From Patella vulgata (lineage: Eukaryota > Mollusca > Gastropoda > Patellidae), in the NCBI RefSeq assembly GCF_932274485.2, contig NC_065884.2:26025622-26089621 (forward strand): a DNA stretch of 64,000 bases, written 5' to 3'. Positions within the stretch are counted from its first letter, which is position 1. Each line of letters begins with the position of its first letter. The translations under genes were made by a program, and so were the position numbers. Shown here one piece after another: positions 23,701 to 33,780 of the stretch. The notes beneath the pieces were generated by a model, which searched no databases, had not been told where the DNA came from, and worked only from the letters and a program-made list of their open reading frames with translations.

Positions 23701-23799
23701 AAGCATGGTCTTGTACGTAGTGTAAAATTAAGGACAAAAACAAGTATTTTGACTCGTCCTATAGCTAAATTATGTTTAATCTTAGAAAATGACAGTTAA
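17785..23799 (+). CDS. Gag-Pol polyprotein of the BEL/Pao element
   Basis: About 2,000 residues in one frame. Order of parts: a charged coiled-coil stretch (about residues 135-215); a DUF1759-type Gag domain (about 335-520); two Cys/His zinc knuckles (near 573 and 608); a DUF1758-type aspartic protease with VDNGSAASF (near 711); reverse transcriptase with YVDDF (near 1133); an RNase H/Pao-type region; an integrase with its HHCC zinc-binding domain (near 1635) and core (GIDYFGPF near 1707, SDNGTN near 1768); a C-terminal DUF5641-type domain. The first residues are hydrophobic; a second Met at 17839 (MASLPPRF) is an equally plausible start. Confidence 0.93.
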   Translation: MMKINFSVLFLCLFVICEMASLPPRFRNQLRRTSRSLMCRSADNSVNSVDPGIVPVGFRVHNELGGPGGTGDAFVPGDGTVPSGAGGRRSGELPSREGVDNPRNVLPDDDIRPIDSISNVPSRKTASTTLSKLKYQAIQKEIELKNQLMTLTERNKFEDERKELESRLEFEKVEEEIRLASEKAERLRREHELKARLTEINRKEEELLLRSKLSSAAEVNRMYVQVDSEISFKRPVQPLNNTGPVNNAVNICDPVTPAVNAVSMRDPVTPAVYSNNSLNIHEPMIVQPPIVNINNRVNSPINISEKEHVDVNRDTETINHSMTKSEPEISTILSKLIDSQREQALPAQELKPFNGSNILDFPIFMKNFKYVVENNTVDPSRRLELLIRYTQGDAYELIKQCPMIVPASAAYIKAKNLLNRDYGNPFILAAAFRSKAETWPKILIGDKSGLRKYSLFLNNCCNIKHSNSDMSSMDSSEFLKLLASKLPVSLQQQWIGRVGDLRENGNRAPVLEDLENFVSKISRNENDPRVSGLGYQLRTPTSTFPHVASNKITHQSRKIFSTQVNKVNLAAQPPCLYCSGMHSLFSCRKFSNLNNNDKSLEVKKRGLCFACLNPKHMKSDCPNPQWAKCDKCIRKHTTIMHDPTRDDISRDKQVSTLISGESKSYNSKSFVPKSEHESKVSSGCVLGNTNPLMAILPILIKHKNSDDYVATYAFVDNGSAASFINSDLAHRLKVSGRSTCVTLKTLNSIETLKTEILDNLQISSLDGDQFLDLPPTYVKNDMPVDMCDVPRKDDLYAWKHLSHINVSNICEFPNFIPKVSLMIGVNMPAATTPLEVCTGNIGEPYGIKSPLGWLLYGLPGKLQNSSASISINLCRIDDSLEQQVKKYFNLEFSEKLCEDKHSLSIEDKQFLSILTNSIELKDSHYQTELPFRDRSVIMPNNKLQAEAFAYRLKNKLVKDHSLNEQYCKFMNNLESKKYSEIVPPSEIDRSDGRVWYVPYHHVIHLKKPDKLRVVFNCPLIFQQTSLNEQLLQGPDLTNLLLGVLLRWRQDYIAVMADVEQMFYQVRVVKRDCDMLRYLWWPNGDINGHLTEYRMQVHIFGAVSSPSCANFALKQTALDNTNDYSHEIINAVNYDFYVDDFLKSMTTETECVKLIREISDLLSKGGFRLTKWVSNSRNVLSTIPENDLAEQVMDLDISSDSLPVQRALGVQWNIELDLIEFNIGEVNRTATRRNILSVFSSIYDPFGLASPFVLKCKIFLQHLCRDKLSWDEMIPVDRQREWNNWLTDLANLHNLSIQRCVKPQNFGKIVNTQIHHFSDASQEGYGSVTYLRFQSDKNEIHISFLLGRSCVAPIKPHTIVKLELAAATSIVRIHNMLSRELSIPINQVYFWSDSQTVLKYIHDVKARHQVFVANRLAVIHDGSNVNQWRFVPGKLNPADLASRGSCVENIANNSMWLCGPEFLKLSINDWPENIVPLNNDEDIQVPTNFVRTNDSVNAVNTLIDKYSDFYRLKRAISWWLRLKQILKYKAQKCLIPDSLCTKSLSVEEINSAEVEIIKFVQNQVYSDEIKCLSEYGENPNNVKNVKNKSEISSLDPFLKDGILRVGGRLRNANVPFNFKHQIILPKSCHVSNLIAKYCHVNVAHMGRNHTISNIRKKYWIVKCGVLVKSILSKCVICRKYQSRVSEQKMSDIPYFRLKPDLPAFSIVGIDYFGPFEIKTGRSIRKRYGVVFTCMISCATHIEVSNSLDTSSCVNALRRFIARRGTPSDIYSDNGTNLIGAQKELKQSLYDLNQTQIENFSTQGGFKWHFNPPTASHFGGLWERQIRTIRKILYGILCEQFLRTAQSDEELITFLCEVEAVINSRPLTCVSSDSNDLEVITPNSLLMCHQNVLFPPGLFNERDVYSKRRWRQIQYLTDLFWKRWTDEYLHSLQRREKWLNPSRNIKVGDIALIVDSSAPRGSWPMGIVEEVYPDKHGLVRSVKLRTKTSILTRPIAKLCLILENDS

Positions 23800-24209
23800 A
23801 TTTTTCAGAATTTATTTAGTTTTGATATTTACATTGCTTATGTGTATTGAAATGATATTAGATTTATTGTTTGTGTTACCATAAGTAAATTTTGTGAACT
23901 ATGTAACTATAGAACTAAAATAGTTAAATACTATAAGTACATGTATGCTTAAATGTGAATCTGTGAAATAAGGTTTCAATTGTCAAATGTGAATTTATCT
24001 TAATTTTTCTATTGCATCATTGTAATAAGGTGTGAATGTTTGTATTCTGTATGGATATGATGAGGTATGAAAGCTATTCTAGTATTATAAGACACTGATT
24101 ATTTGTGTAACAGTCTATTGAATTCTGAAGTTAAGAATATTGTATATTTAGTTTGGATTTTTGAACATATTGCGTTATTATCTCATTTACATTTCGATAG
24201 GGGCCGGTG

Positions 24210-24844
24210 TGTAATGTTCAAAACGGTCCACCATAGTTTTTCTGGATAAAAGAGTCTTCTTTAGTAGTATTGAAGTATTTATGCAACTGGTATGATTGTG
24301 TCTACTTTAAATTATTATGGTATAGAAAAAGCGTGCTTAGAAACACAGTGAAAATGGCGTGAATGTGAATGTCAATACGTGTGAGGCCGTCTTCTCAAAC
24401 GGCGGTCGTGATATCGGTTTTTTACCGAGACACTGTATGTAATTTAGTGTAATGTGTTAGTGAACTTTTTATCTACCTATTGTGAACAGTGAACGTTGTT
24501 TATTCTTGTGAACTCTATGTGAAATTCGACTCAATTGCCGAGTCAGCTGTGAAGTGATATCATGAACTGAGAACTGTCAAAACAGAATATGTGAAGTGTG
24601 AATGTAACTTTTGTCTTTTTTAACTTATATCATTAACATTAATCTGATTTATTATTAAACCGTTAATTCGTTCAATCAACACAGAACTCTGTTGTTTTGT
24701 TCAAGTTATTTTAAGGCTGCAATTCAGTATTATCATACTGACCTTTGACCCCTGAAGTGACCCGCTAACTATACACAGTGTCTGGCGTACGAACGGTATC
24801 GTCATAAACGCCGTGAAAGAAACGTGTAACGACGGACCCTCACA
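24210..24844 (+). repeat. 3' LTR of the BEL/Pao element
   Basis: Same length and, by eye, same sequence as the 5' LTR. The LINE remnant resumes immediately after the ACAGT target repeat. Confidence 0.95.
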
Positions 24845-24944
24845 ACAGTTATATGGATAACAATCACTGGTTTATTATATATATGCAGAACTAGGAAGGT
24901 ATCCAATTATTACCTACGCAAAATGTCGAATGATAAAATTGGTT
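24845..24944 (+). mobile_element. LINE remnant, right part
   Basis: Beyond the LTR a plus-strand frame reads YAELGRYPIITYAKCRMIKLV, continuing the LINE tail expected after STPDFIIY (family form VYGELGRxPL). It confirms that the LTR element landed in an older LINE copy. About 50 bases of unrelated sequence separate the two LINE segments once the LTR element is set aside. Confidence 0.7.
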
Positions 24945-25090
24945 TAGACTTACTAAAGACACATTAGTTAAGAGCTAAATATTATGCCTATTGCAAGTCT
25001 TTCTATAGGCTTCAAATGTTATAGAATTTATTAATTATTATTTACATAACAAGCCCAAAATCAACTCCGTAGACCTTCGGGGGACTTGGA
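24945..25090 (+). repeat. Copy of the 28873/29636 MITE end
   Basis: TAAAGACACATTAGTTAAGAG followed by CTAAATATTATGCCTATTGC aligns with GATGCATTATGTAAGAGC and CTAAATCTGCCTATTGCAG at 29243-29275. Similarity fades after about 25,090. The rest to 25,640 shows nothing I recognise. Confidence 0.6.
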
Positions 25091-25647
25091 TATAGCTTGG
25101 AATTAAACAGTCGTCCATTTAATAAATAAATCATTAAATGTCTGACCAAGCTAACATTTACCGTTAATCACTGACGTCACTCAGGAGACGGCTGATAAAA
25201 GGACTGATAATCGCGGGTACCGTAGGCACTGAGAATGTGCGGAGACAGCTGATGCCTATTTCTAGTCTAAACTTATATCCTTTGTAAGTTTAGATGGGGA
25301 AGCCACCGACTACCCATTGAGTTGGGAAGGTGGCATGACGTGTCATTACGTAATGGTATGTAATGTATTTAGTTCTGAAAGAAAGACAAATCTACCTCTT
25401 TCTGCTGTTCAAATCCTAATATTTATAAGTTTAACCAGTTGTTTAATAATTCAAATATTGTGACTTTTTAAAAACTATGTAAATTTATAAAACTTATAAA
25501 TGTGAAAGTCAGGTCTCCTAGATAATTTAGTTAATTTTGTTATATTTTTCGCGCATGCTTGTGATTATATACGATATTATATTTTTTTTATGTTTTCTCT
25601 GTAACTGTGTACTATAGTTTATGAGAATAAAGTTTAGTATCATTGTG

Positions 25648-25760
25648 GTTGTTGTGTCTAGTATTGATGAGTGTGATTGTTGTGTCTTGTATCGATCAGT
25701 GTGATTGATGTGTCTTGTATCTATCAGTGTGATTTTTGTGTCTTGTATCGATCGGTATAG
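25648..25760 (+). repeat. Minisatellite, unit about 28-31 bp, right array
   Basis: About four copies of TGTGTCTTGTATCGATCAG followed by GTGATTG. It is the same unit and orientation as the array at 16567-16711, and more regular. Confidence 0.75.
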
Positions 25761-26035
25761 CTATAGTCTGATTTGTGGGTTTTACGTTTTGCACGTATGG
25801 TGTTATACGAGTTAAAGACCCGACACAAACTCTTACCAAACTCTGTTATACTCTAACCAAAAAGTATATTTTCTAACAAATTACAATCGATGAATCGTGA
25901 GGTAAATTATGACCCTTTAAAGATTACCGTGGTTTTCTTATTATTGATTTCACATCGCCATATTTATGTGTCTAATTAAAGTAAAACAATTCACCAAGTC
26001 ACATATTTACTGGACCTGAAATAAAATCACGAAGG

Positions 26036-26265
26036 GCATATGCCATACTGTGTGCTATGAGGGAATTTTTTCCCGGACAGCGGCGCTAAAGCCTACTCTT
26101 ATATTCAATTGCAACTGACAAGAGATCTTTTATGTGTACGCCAGTGTATACACGGGACCTCGGGTTTTCGTCCCATCCGAACAACTATAGATAGCTGTCC
26201 ATGTCAGGACCTCCGTCCTGCACCACTGACAAAAGAAAACCACGCCGGAAAAACCCGCTGGACCG
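26036..26265 (-). mobile_element. SINE family A, truncated at both ends
   Basis: GGCATATGCCATACTGTGTG, then GGACCTCGGGTTTTCGTCCC and CCACGCCGGAAAAACCCGC match the family A body in reverse. Both the tRNA-like head and the tail are missing. Flanks 25,760-26,035 and 26,266-27,400 hold only short frames (26943-27128 is the longest, 61 codons, no recognisable domain). Confidence 0.85.
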
Positions 26266-27400
26266 AAGAGACTATCTACGTGTTGATTTAGTTTTATTTG
26301 TCTTAAAGGAGCTAAATCGCTAATATTTTGGACCTAGAAATTGGCACAAATGAGTCGCAACACATATAATAATGTAATATGAATTTATATAAACTGTTTT
26401 ACATTCAATCGTGTCCGTTTTACTGTGAATTGTCATCAGTTATGTTTGGCGAAATACGCCAGAAGTCTCAACCGCAAGTCAGTTTCTAGCGTCTGGTTAT
26501 TCCAGTCAACACCGATATTATTTATTGTGCATGCTCTCCAAATAAGAATATGATATCACCGTTTGACATGACTTGTGGGATATGTCTAGCCTCATTCTTT
26601 GAGCACCTTGTTACAAATGGCGCTGAAACGCATTATGGTACACGATTCGTGTACCAATGGTAAAATGTTTATTTTGTTTTAAATATTGGATATCAGAAGC
26701 CCATCTTTTCCAGGTAAGATCACAACACCAATGCTGATTTAAATTGCTTAAAAATTCGTGTTTTCTATGTCGAAGATTTTGGATGATATTCAGTTACGGA
26801 CTTAGCTACTTTAAAGTCGACCTTTTATTCAAAAGTTTCGACTCTATGGGGCTTTGAGATTAAGTGTACTATTCAGTAACTTCATACCTAAAATGTCTCT
26901 TTAACATTCTAAAGCTATGGTATTAAGGGTAGTTGGGGAGATTTGGAAATTCTAAGTTGTACCCTTCGATGGAAGTACGATATGAATAGACGTGGATTAT
27001 TGGGGAAGTTTAAATCAATTAAACTAATAGACATGCCGGAATGGAAGTTAGATTATAATTACGATAGAAAAGAAGAAAAACATCCCATAATAGAAGTGTC
27101 AACAAACTCTTACAATTTCAATATTTGAATAATACAGGCATCGGGAGAGATGACTTTCAAGATGGACCATTCTCAAATACATCCATCTTCGTACAACATG
27201 TTGGTCTATCTAAATCGAATATAATATGTTGTTTGTAATCGAACAGGCAAATTCTTTGCTTTAAAAAGTTCAATTTTTTGGTGTTTTATTTTTTTCATTA
27301 ACGATATCTGTTTAATAGAAAATGCAGGAAAATTGCGTAACACAAGGCAGACAAAACAAACGATAGCAACCCGTGCATAAATAAACATTCTCACAGAAAA

Positions 27401-27571
27401 ACATACATTTGAAACAGAAATATATACATTTGAAACAGAAAGATATACAATTGAAACAGAAAGATATGCATTTGAAACAGAAAGATATACAATTGAAACA
27501 GAAAGATATACATTTGAAACAGAAAGATATACAATTGAAACAGAAAGATATACATTCGAAACAGAAAGATA
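27401..27571 (-). repeat. 21-bp minisatellite with alternating two-unit pattern
   Basis: Eight copies of GATATACAATTGAAACAGAA plus A. Units alternate between ..ACAATTG.. and ..ACATTTG.., so the real period is 42 bp. The period is a multiple of three, and the minus strand stays open across the array as a repeated FLFQLYI/FLFQMYI heptad; nothing supports translation. Confidence 0.88.
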
Positions 27572-28173
27572 CTTAAATCGAAAACATTTGTAGTTCGTGG
27601 AATATAATATACATGTAGCTCAAAAAGCAAAATTTTCATCTACTTCATTAAACCTTTAATATCATCCGGGTTTCAACATCGAATATTCTTTTCTTCATAA
27701 ATAGCAGACGAAATAGTAGATTACAAATTATCATATAAATAAATCGTTGCAAATCAGTGATCTTTACAGAGATTACACGAACTAAAAAAACAATTGAGCC
27801 AGATTAAATTAATATTCCAGGATAACTGAATCTCTGTACTGAATATTTGATATTGTAATAGTAAAATTTTACCGGATTAAATTGACATTCCTTTTTAGCC
27901 GCATGTATATCCAGATCTTTGACATTCGTAATTACAAAAAAATGAACCGGATTATATTCAAGATTCTTCAGAATCGATTTTTGTATGGAATCTTTGAAGG
28001 AGCTAACTCATTTTGATTGCGGTGAAAATGGAGTATTGAATTGGGGTCATCTGATATGGTATTTTGATTAGTTACGGGAAAAGCAATGCAAGGTTAAAAA
28101 GTGCTTTCGAACGATCAAGTGGAATTCGGTTTGTTTACTAATCTTAATTTACTTTCATCTTTAGCTTTCTGTG

Positions 28174-28335
28174 TAGAGGGTGGTCGAGTGGTCTAAAGTG
28201 TGGTCTTTAGATCAAACGAATTGTCAAGTGGTGTGGTCCGATCCCAAGCTTGGGCGTGACGAGGAGTAGGGTCGACTGTCCAATGATTTCCTCCCACTAC
28301 TAAAGATCCCAACGCACAAACGAATTAATGACATC
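28174..28335 (+). mobile_element. SINE family B, tail-less copy
   Basis: Head GGTGGTCGAGTGGTCTAAAG, a close match to tRNA-Ser/Leu 5' halves, with B box-like GGTCCGATCCCAAGC. Body with AGGAGTAGGGTCGACTGTCC and TTTCCTCCCACTACTAAAG. Similarity ends at CGAATTAATGAC. Region 27,572-28,173 holds nothing recognisable. Confidence 0.85.
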
Positions 28336-28872
28336 ACTGTGCCGACACACTGTACAAATTCAGTTTAATCTCAACATTGGCTATATCTAGGGGCGTAAAG
28401 TTTTCAACGAATATAGATTGTCATCTGAGAAAACAAAAAATAACTTTTAAAATTAAGCCGGGTTAAATTAATATTTCTTGTTACGGGAAATTTTACATTT
28501 TAAAAATAGCTTGGTATAGTCTAGATTGAATCAATTAACGTACAAATTAACGATTACTAACACTACAAATTATTTTTGATGTAAATATCAGTGCATTTCA
28601 TTTTGTTAGAAACTATTTGAAAAATATTTCTAAAAACATTAGACCTAATACTTCATATATTATTTGTCACACAGTTCCTGCTGCGTCTAAATTAGTCAAG
28701 CCAATTAGTCCATTCTGCTGATTTTGTCAATAAGGCTAATCGCAAAAACAGATCTGATAGACAACTTAAAAAAACAAGGTTTGAATAAAAATATATAACC
28801 AACGTAGAAGTAAATAACTAATCCTGTAAAAGTATACAATGGATAAAGATTTCTAACCAAATATACATAATC

Positions 28873-29636
28873 ACCCCGCTTAAAGATGCATTATGTAAGA
28901 AATGAAATGAAATGGGGTTTAACGTCCTACTGTTCTGCTCCTAAACTGGGCTAATGAAGACGGGCATACGCCATACAGTGTGCTATGAGGGAAATTTTGC
29001 CCGGGCAGTGGCACTACGGCCTACTCTTATATAGAATTCCAACTGCCAAGGAATCTTTTACGTGCACGCCAATATGTACACGGGATCCCGGTTTTTTGTC
29101 CGATCCGAACGACTAGACAGCTGTCCTTGTCAGGCCCCCGACCTAAATCAGTGACAAGGGAAAATCACGCCAATGCAGGGATCGAACACCCAACCTCCAG
29201 GCTAGCGAGCCAGCGTCTTACCCACTTAGCCACGTGATCCCCGCATTATGTAAGAGCTAAATCTGCCTATTGCAGATCTTTATTTTGAACTTTCTTATTT
29301 TTAAAATAATTAATTAAGACATTTTTTCACATGGCAAACCCATGATCAACCCTCTAGATCATCGGTTAGTTGCGATTTCGAACCGATAGAAACACGATCT
29401 CCATTTAATTATTTAATTTAAAAATGGATAATCGAGACTTTGTTTATTATTGTGACAACGGTAGCAAAAACAATCGCGACTACGTTATTCTTCAAACATT
29501 CACAACTGCGCCCATAATGATGTAATTTAACCTGAAATTTTGAATGTATTCTATTTTTGTTATCTATTTTAACTGTTATAGGGAGAACTGTCAGCTCTAT
29601 ATGAAAATCTTACATAACGCATCTTTAAACGGGTAT
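28873..29636. mobile_element. MITE-like TIR element interrupted by a SINE
   Basis: The left end CCCGCTTAAAGATGCATTAT and the complement of the right end, CCCGTTTAAAGATGCGTTAT, are inverted copies (about 24 of 26 match, extending to GTAAGA). Without the SINE and its duplicated target the element is about 410 bp. No long frame, no certain target duplication. Confidence 0.65.
28901..29242 (-). mobile_element. SINE family A, full-length, exact target duplication
   Basis: The 13-bp repeat GCATTATGTAAGA flanks it (28888-28900 and 29243-29255). Tail (AAATG)n-GGGGTTTAACGTCC at the left, tRNA-like head at the right; the head's B box (complement GGGATCGAACACC) and A box (complement TTACCCACTTAGCCA) are intact. 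A good reference copy for family A. Confidence 0.95.
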
Positions 29637-30695
29637 ACGGAATATAGACACTACTACATGGGCTGCCGAAACCGTCATTAATACTGTTCAGTTTTGGATT
29701 TTATACCCACCATGAAATCGACTATAAACGACAATAAAATTCAAAATATTTGATGTGAGACTGAGGCATAAAATTTGAAATATATAGTACCGAAATATCA
29801 TTTTTCCTCTGGAGGATCAAACGAAATTGATGGACAGGTGATAATAATTATGATGTGGAAATCTGTTCAAGGTCTATCTAAATTTACTCACATTTTAAGA
29901 AATAGGAGGAGTAAATATATACACCTATCACCCACTGACAACCAAAACAAACTAACTTCAATAGAACATCTAGTACTTTTATTAACAACATCTGGACATC
30001 ATGCTGAGTAACAAGAAGCAAGGGAATTCCCCCCTTTTGGCCAGTCGGCAAAGAATGAAGATGAGGGATGGTTGAACAGTTGAAGAAATAAAGAATGAAT
30101 GAGTAAAATAGAAACCATGGCCTGTCAAACATTCCCCAAAATCTAAGAGTGTTTAATAGGTTAAGTTTGGCTTGAAGTAAAGAGATGATGAAACTCGGAA
30201 TAATTGAACAATTCGTCATCTATCACACCCTTCTATATGTCATGCAGACTATTCACCTCGTACATATATGCCTGCAGTTTGGAGTTCAGATAAGCTAGCT
30301 TTAGATCTCCAGAGATTTTGAACCCGAGATTAGCATATTATATAAGCCAAACAAGCCTATGTCCCTCGGTCAGATTCATAACTAAAAGCAGCTTAATAAT
30401 AATTAAATCAGCTTAAATATAGTCAACGATTTTAAATCAGTTTAACTTTGTCGTCCGAATGGCATAACATATGTATAATAATAATATACTATTCAAAATT
30501 TCATATTTTTCTAGCGATCGATTTTGCGTATATTCGTTTCATATCGATTTCTTTGACCAACCTTTGAAACACACTGGCCTGCTATTAAAGGACAATATTG
30601 GTGTCAGTCATTATCACATATGTGATAGAACTGGTTTAACACGTTCCAAATATAATTTTAACACAGAGATCATTGCTACGATAGATGCGTAGTGA

Positions 30696-31021
30696 AGGTT
30701 TCTTCGAAAGGAATTAAGTGACGATCATAAAAGGAAAACACAAGTTATCCTTCTATATAACTGACTGAAGTGATGAGTGATAACAGATACACGGGCGAAT
30801 TTCTACTCACTAATAATTCCTTCGAAGACCAAAAGTTGTTATACGAGGTGGGACGATATCTGACAATTCAAAAAATAATTGACTGTCACTAGATAAAGAA
30901 AACGAGAAAAATAGAAAAGGTCCTTGCATTACCCTGTTTTTTTTATAAAGAAGTGAATGAGTAAAAAACAAGTGAATGTACGGACTATTTCTATTTTTCT
31001 CGTGTTCTCTTATCTAGTGAC
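30696..31021. repeat. Fold-back cluster: two nested inverted-repeat pairs
   Basis: Arms 30885-30923 and 30983-31021 (GTCACTAGATAAAGAAAACG and the near-complement) would form a hairpin of about 39 bp with a 59-base loop. A second pair at about 30696-30720 and 30806-30830 (CTTCGAAAGGAATTAAGTGA and complement) lies beside it. Flanks 29,637-30,695 and 31,022-32,630 show nothing else recognisable. Confidence 0.7.
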
Positions 31022-32642
31022 ATTCAGTATTGCTGTAATGTTAACATATATAAATGATTGCTCTTTGCAATAGAATGTTCTAAACTCTGACCCATTCCAA
31101 TTATAATATTTTGGCTAGGTTGGATAAAAAACGACAGGAACCATTCATTTAAATTTTCCTTTCAATCAATTTAGATATCATGTCAAGATTAGTGTAATGT
31201 ACAAGAGAACTGGCCAGAGCTTATAGATATCCAGATCGCTCCGAGCTCGTTACAGTTGTATTATTTAAAAACTTAGTGATCGACTCAAATGAAAGACAAA
31301 ATAAACATACAAAATTGCAGCGACAAGAACGCTGTTAGATACTGGTTATCAGAGATCTGTGCAATGTTCAGAAGAACATTATTTCACCAAGTGCTGCAAA
31401 AACTAAAACATCGCAGGGTATCATTACCTGTTATATAAATTATGAAAAGATAAAACAGTTGTCATCGTCAATGTCTGGATTAAAATCAGGTGTCAGTAAC
31501 ATTTTATTTTATCATTATGATGTACTACACTTTTGAAGACGATGTTCAGATCACGTGATTTTATTGATTAATTAAATTGACTGTATTGGCTGTGAGAGTA
31601 ACTATCACGGGCAGAACATGGTTCTGACAGAAGTAGGTTAAATTACAATCAGAAAAAAACCAAAACAAAATTGCAATTCGATTCCATTTAAATGAGACGG
31701 AAACATAATCTGAGCTACAAAACACGTTTCCTTCATTAACTGAAATGAGAATCGCCTGTTGTAGCTCTTACCCTAAAATATACAGTTTGAATGGGACATC
31801 CCAGATATATTTCAGTGAATAAAAGTGGTTAATGGTATATGGAAGGTTCTCAGAATCCTTTATTCTAGTTCAAAGTAACTATGTGCAGCTTTGTTGCATG
31901 TTCTCACAGAATATTACCGATGTACATTTGTCAGGTGCAGTTGAAGAGTCGAAGATCAGCTTCTAGTACAGTAATCATCTTGTGACTGGATAAACCTGTT
32001 TATCACCCAATAATACATTCTACAGTAGATATCGCTTGTGTGATAAATTTCATAATCTACAGCGATTTCTCCTTCGAAGATATCGCTTTACATGAATTTG
32101 ATATGTCAATCAAAAAGGAACTACTTTTTCTATTTTCAAAGAACAGTTCATTTTTTATTAAATGTAAGTTCTTTCTTAATTAAAAATGAACTATTTTTTA
32201 TTTAATTGGCCTTGATGGAAACACTGGGTCAATATAAAGGACTTTGCAATGGTTGAATTGCTGTCAAAAAATGATGTATCACTACGCCGTAATGTAATCA
32301 GGTTCAGTAAAAGTGAAATCTATAGCAAAGAATTATATTTATTTATTTTTGCATGTAAGAAGGGATTGGGTGATAAATAAAATCTCCGATTAACAACCAA
32401 TACCTAACTGCGTAACAATATCCAAATATGTTTACATAACGTTACGTCATGACCCACGAAATTTATTACGCCCAATTAACCTGTGCATAGCAGAATATTA
32501 CAGAAAAACTAATTGCGTGACAAACGAGGCTATCAAAACGCCTACAATGTAAACAATACTGTTTGGAGGCGAACAATACTTTCGCCGTTTTTAATACCTT
32601 AAATCACTGTCAAAAGTTTTAGGGAAGACCCAGATTAAACGA

Positions 32643-32668
32643 AATGAAATGGGGTTTAACGTTAAACA
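32643..32668 (-). mobile_element. SINE family A stub of 26 bp with target duplication
   Basis: AATGAAATGGGGTTTAACG is the extreme 3' end of the family A SINE. It is flanked by CAGATTAAACGA at 32631-32642 and 32669-32680, as expected for an insertion aborted after copying only the tail. Confidence 0.85.
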
Positions 32669-33529
32669 CAGATTAAACGAAGGGCTGTCATGTTGCTGTA
32701 CTTAGGAGAGATTTGATGGAACGGGAAGAATAGACACACTCCTTCAAAAACTCAAGTATCAGAAGTCAATCCAACAATAGCCAGAGAGGGATTTCTCGGG
32801 CCATTGCTTCGGGAATATGGGTTTGTCGGTGCCTTTTAATTATCACTTGGAATTAGTTTAAGAATGAAAATCGTTCAAACTTTGTAATTTACGAATAGTA
32901 TGGTTTTGTCAGTACGTTTTTTAGACGGTTTTTATAATTTGCAATGTGTGGACGTCATTTGTTTTTTATAAACAAATAAGAATATTACTTTGAAAACAAA
33001 ATTCAAAATTTTATAATAGTATATTTTAATTTCAAATTAAAAGCCATATTTTAATACTTATGCTTGACTGTGGTCATATTTATAATCTTGCAGATTTTGA
33101 AAATATTTTTACTTGTAAATATGTCGACTTTATGTGCAACACCAGCCAACGAAAGGTCCGTAAATGAGAGGGACAAATAAGTTGTCGCCTTTAAAAACTA
33201 ATTACATGTGTGATAATCTGTATGCATAACCCCAAGCAGATTTAAATTTAAAATTTAGTAACAGATATAGCGGAAGGGGTGTGGGTGTACACTCCCTCTT
33301 TGCAATTGAGTTGTCCATGTGGCTAATAAATTGTAAGAAAATCAGGATCAAAAGACAGTGACAGTAGAGTAGTCTGAATTGAGTTATGATGAAATTTCAT
33401 CACCTCACAAATTGAACTCAATGTTGCTGGTCATGGAGATTTCCAACTAGTCTCAGACCTTATAGTAGGTAACAAATACCTGTGTGATACCCCTATTGTG
33501 AGCATTACTGTCACTCTCCGATTATGAAC

Positions 33530-33757
33530 GGTTGTTGTTCTTTGCGTTTAACGTCCGCTTCCACCGAAGGTGATATCGCAGACAAGTTCATTTTAATGAT
33601 CTTAGCGCACGCGCGCAGGGGTCTTTGCCTGTGGGAGGAATCCGGAGTAAACCCACGAGGTTGAGAAGTCGCCCCTATCGAAACCACAGCCGCAAGCCAG
33701 AGGTGACCGGCCAACTAGAGGTCGAAGCGTGACACTCTAGACCACTAGGCCATCCCA
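33530..33757 (-). mobile_element. SINE family C (B-related), full-length, 23-bp target duplication
   Basis: Head on the minus strand: TTGGGATGGCCTAGTGGTC (A box); body shares TTTACTCCGGATTCCTCCCAC with family B. The 3' end differs: complement GTCCGCTTCCACCGAAGGTG and GATATCGCAGAC. Flanking repeat starts ACTGTCACTCTCCGATTATG at 33507 and 33758 and runs 23 bases. Confidence 0.85.
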
Positions 33758-33780
33758 ACTGTCACTCTCCGATTATGAAC

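Larger units (their letters stand above)
17067..24844 (+). mobile_element. BEL/Pao LTR retrotransposon, looks whole
   Basis: A 7,778-bp element bounded by two 635-bp LTRs beginning TGTAATG and ending CTCACA, and flanked by the 5-bp duplication ACAGT (17062-17066 and 24845-24849). One long Gag-Pol frame fills the interior. The LTRs show no difference that I could see by eye, so the insertion is recent on an evolutionary scale. It sits inside a LINE remnant. The region just after the left LTR should hold the primer binding site but I could not assign a tRNA. A purine-rich GATAGGGG precedes the right LTR. No envelope-like frame follows Pol. Confidence 0.95.

Noticed and set aside
17964-23702. 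Minus-strand and second-frame ORFs inside the BEL/Pao element
   Set aside because: They are shadows of the long plus-strand Gag-Pol frame.
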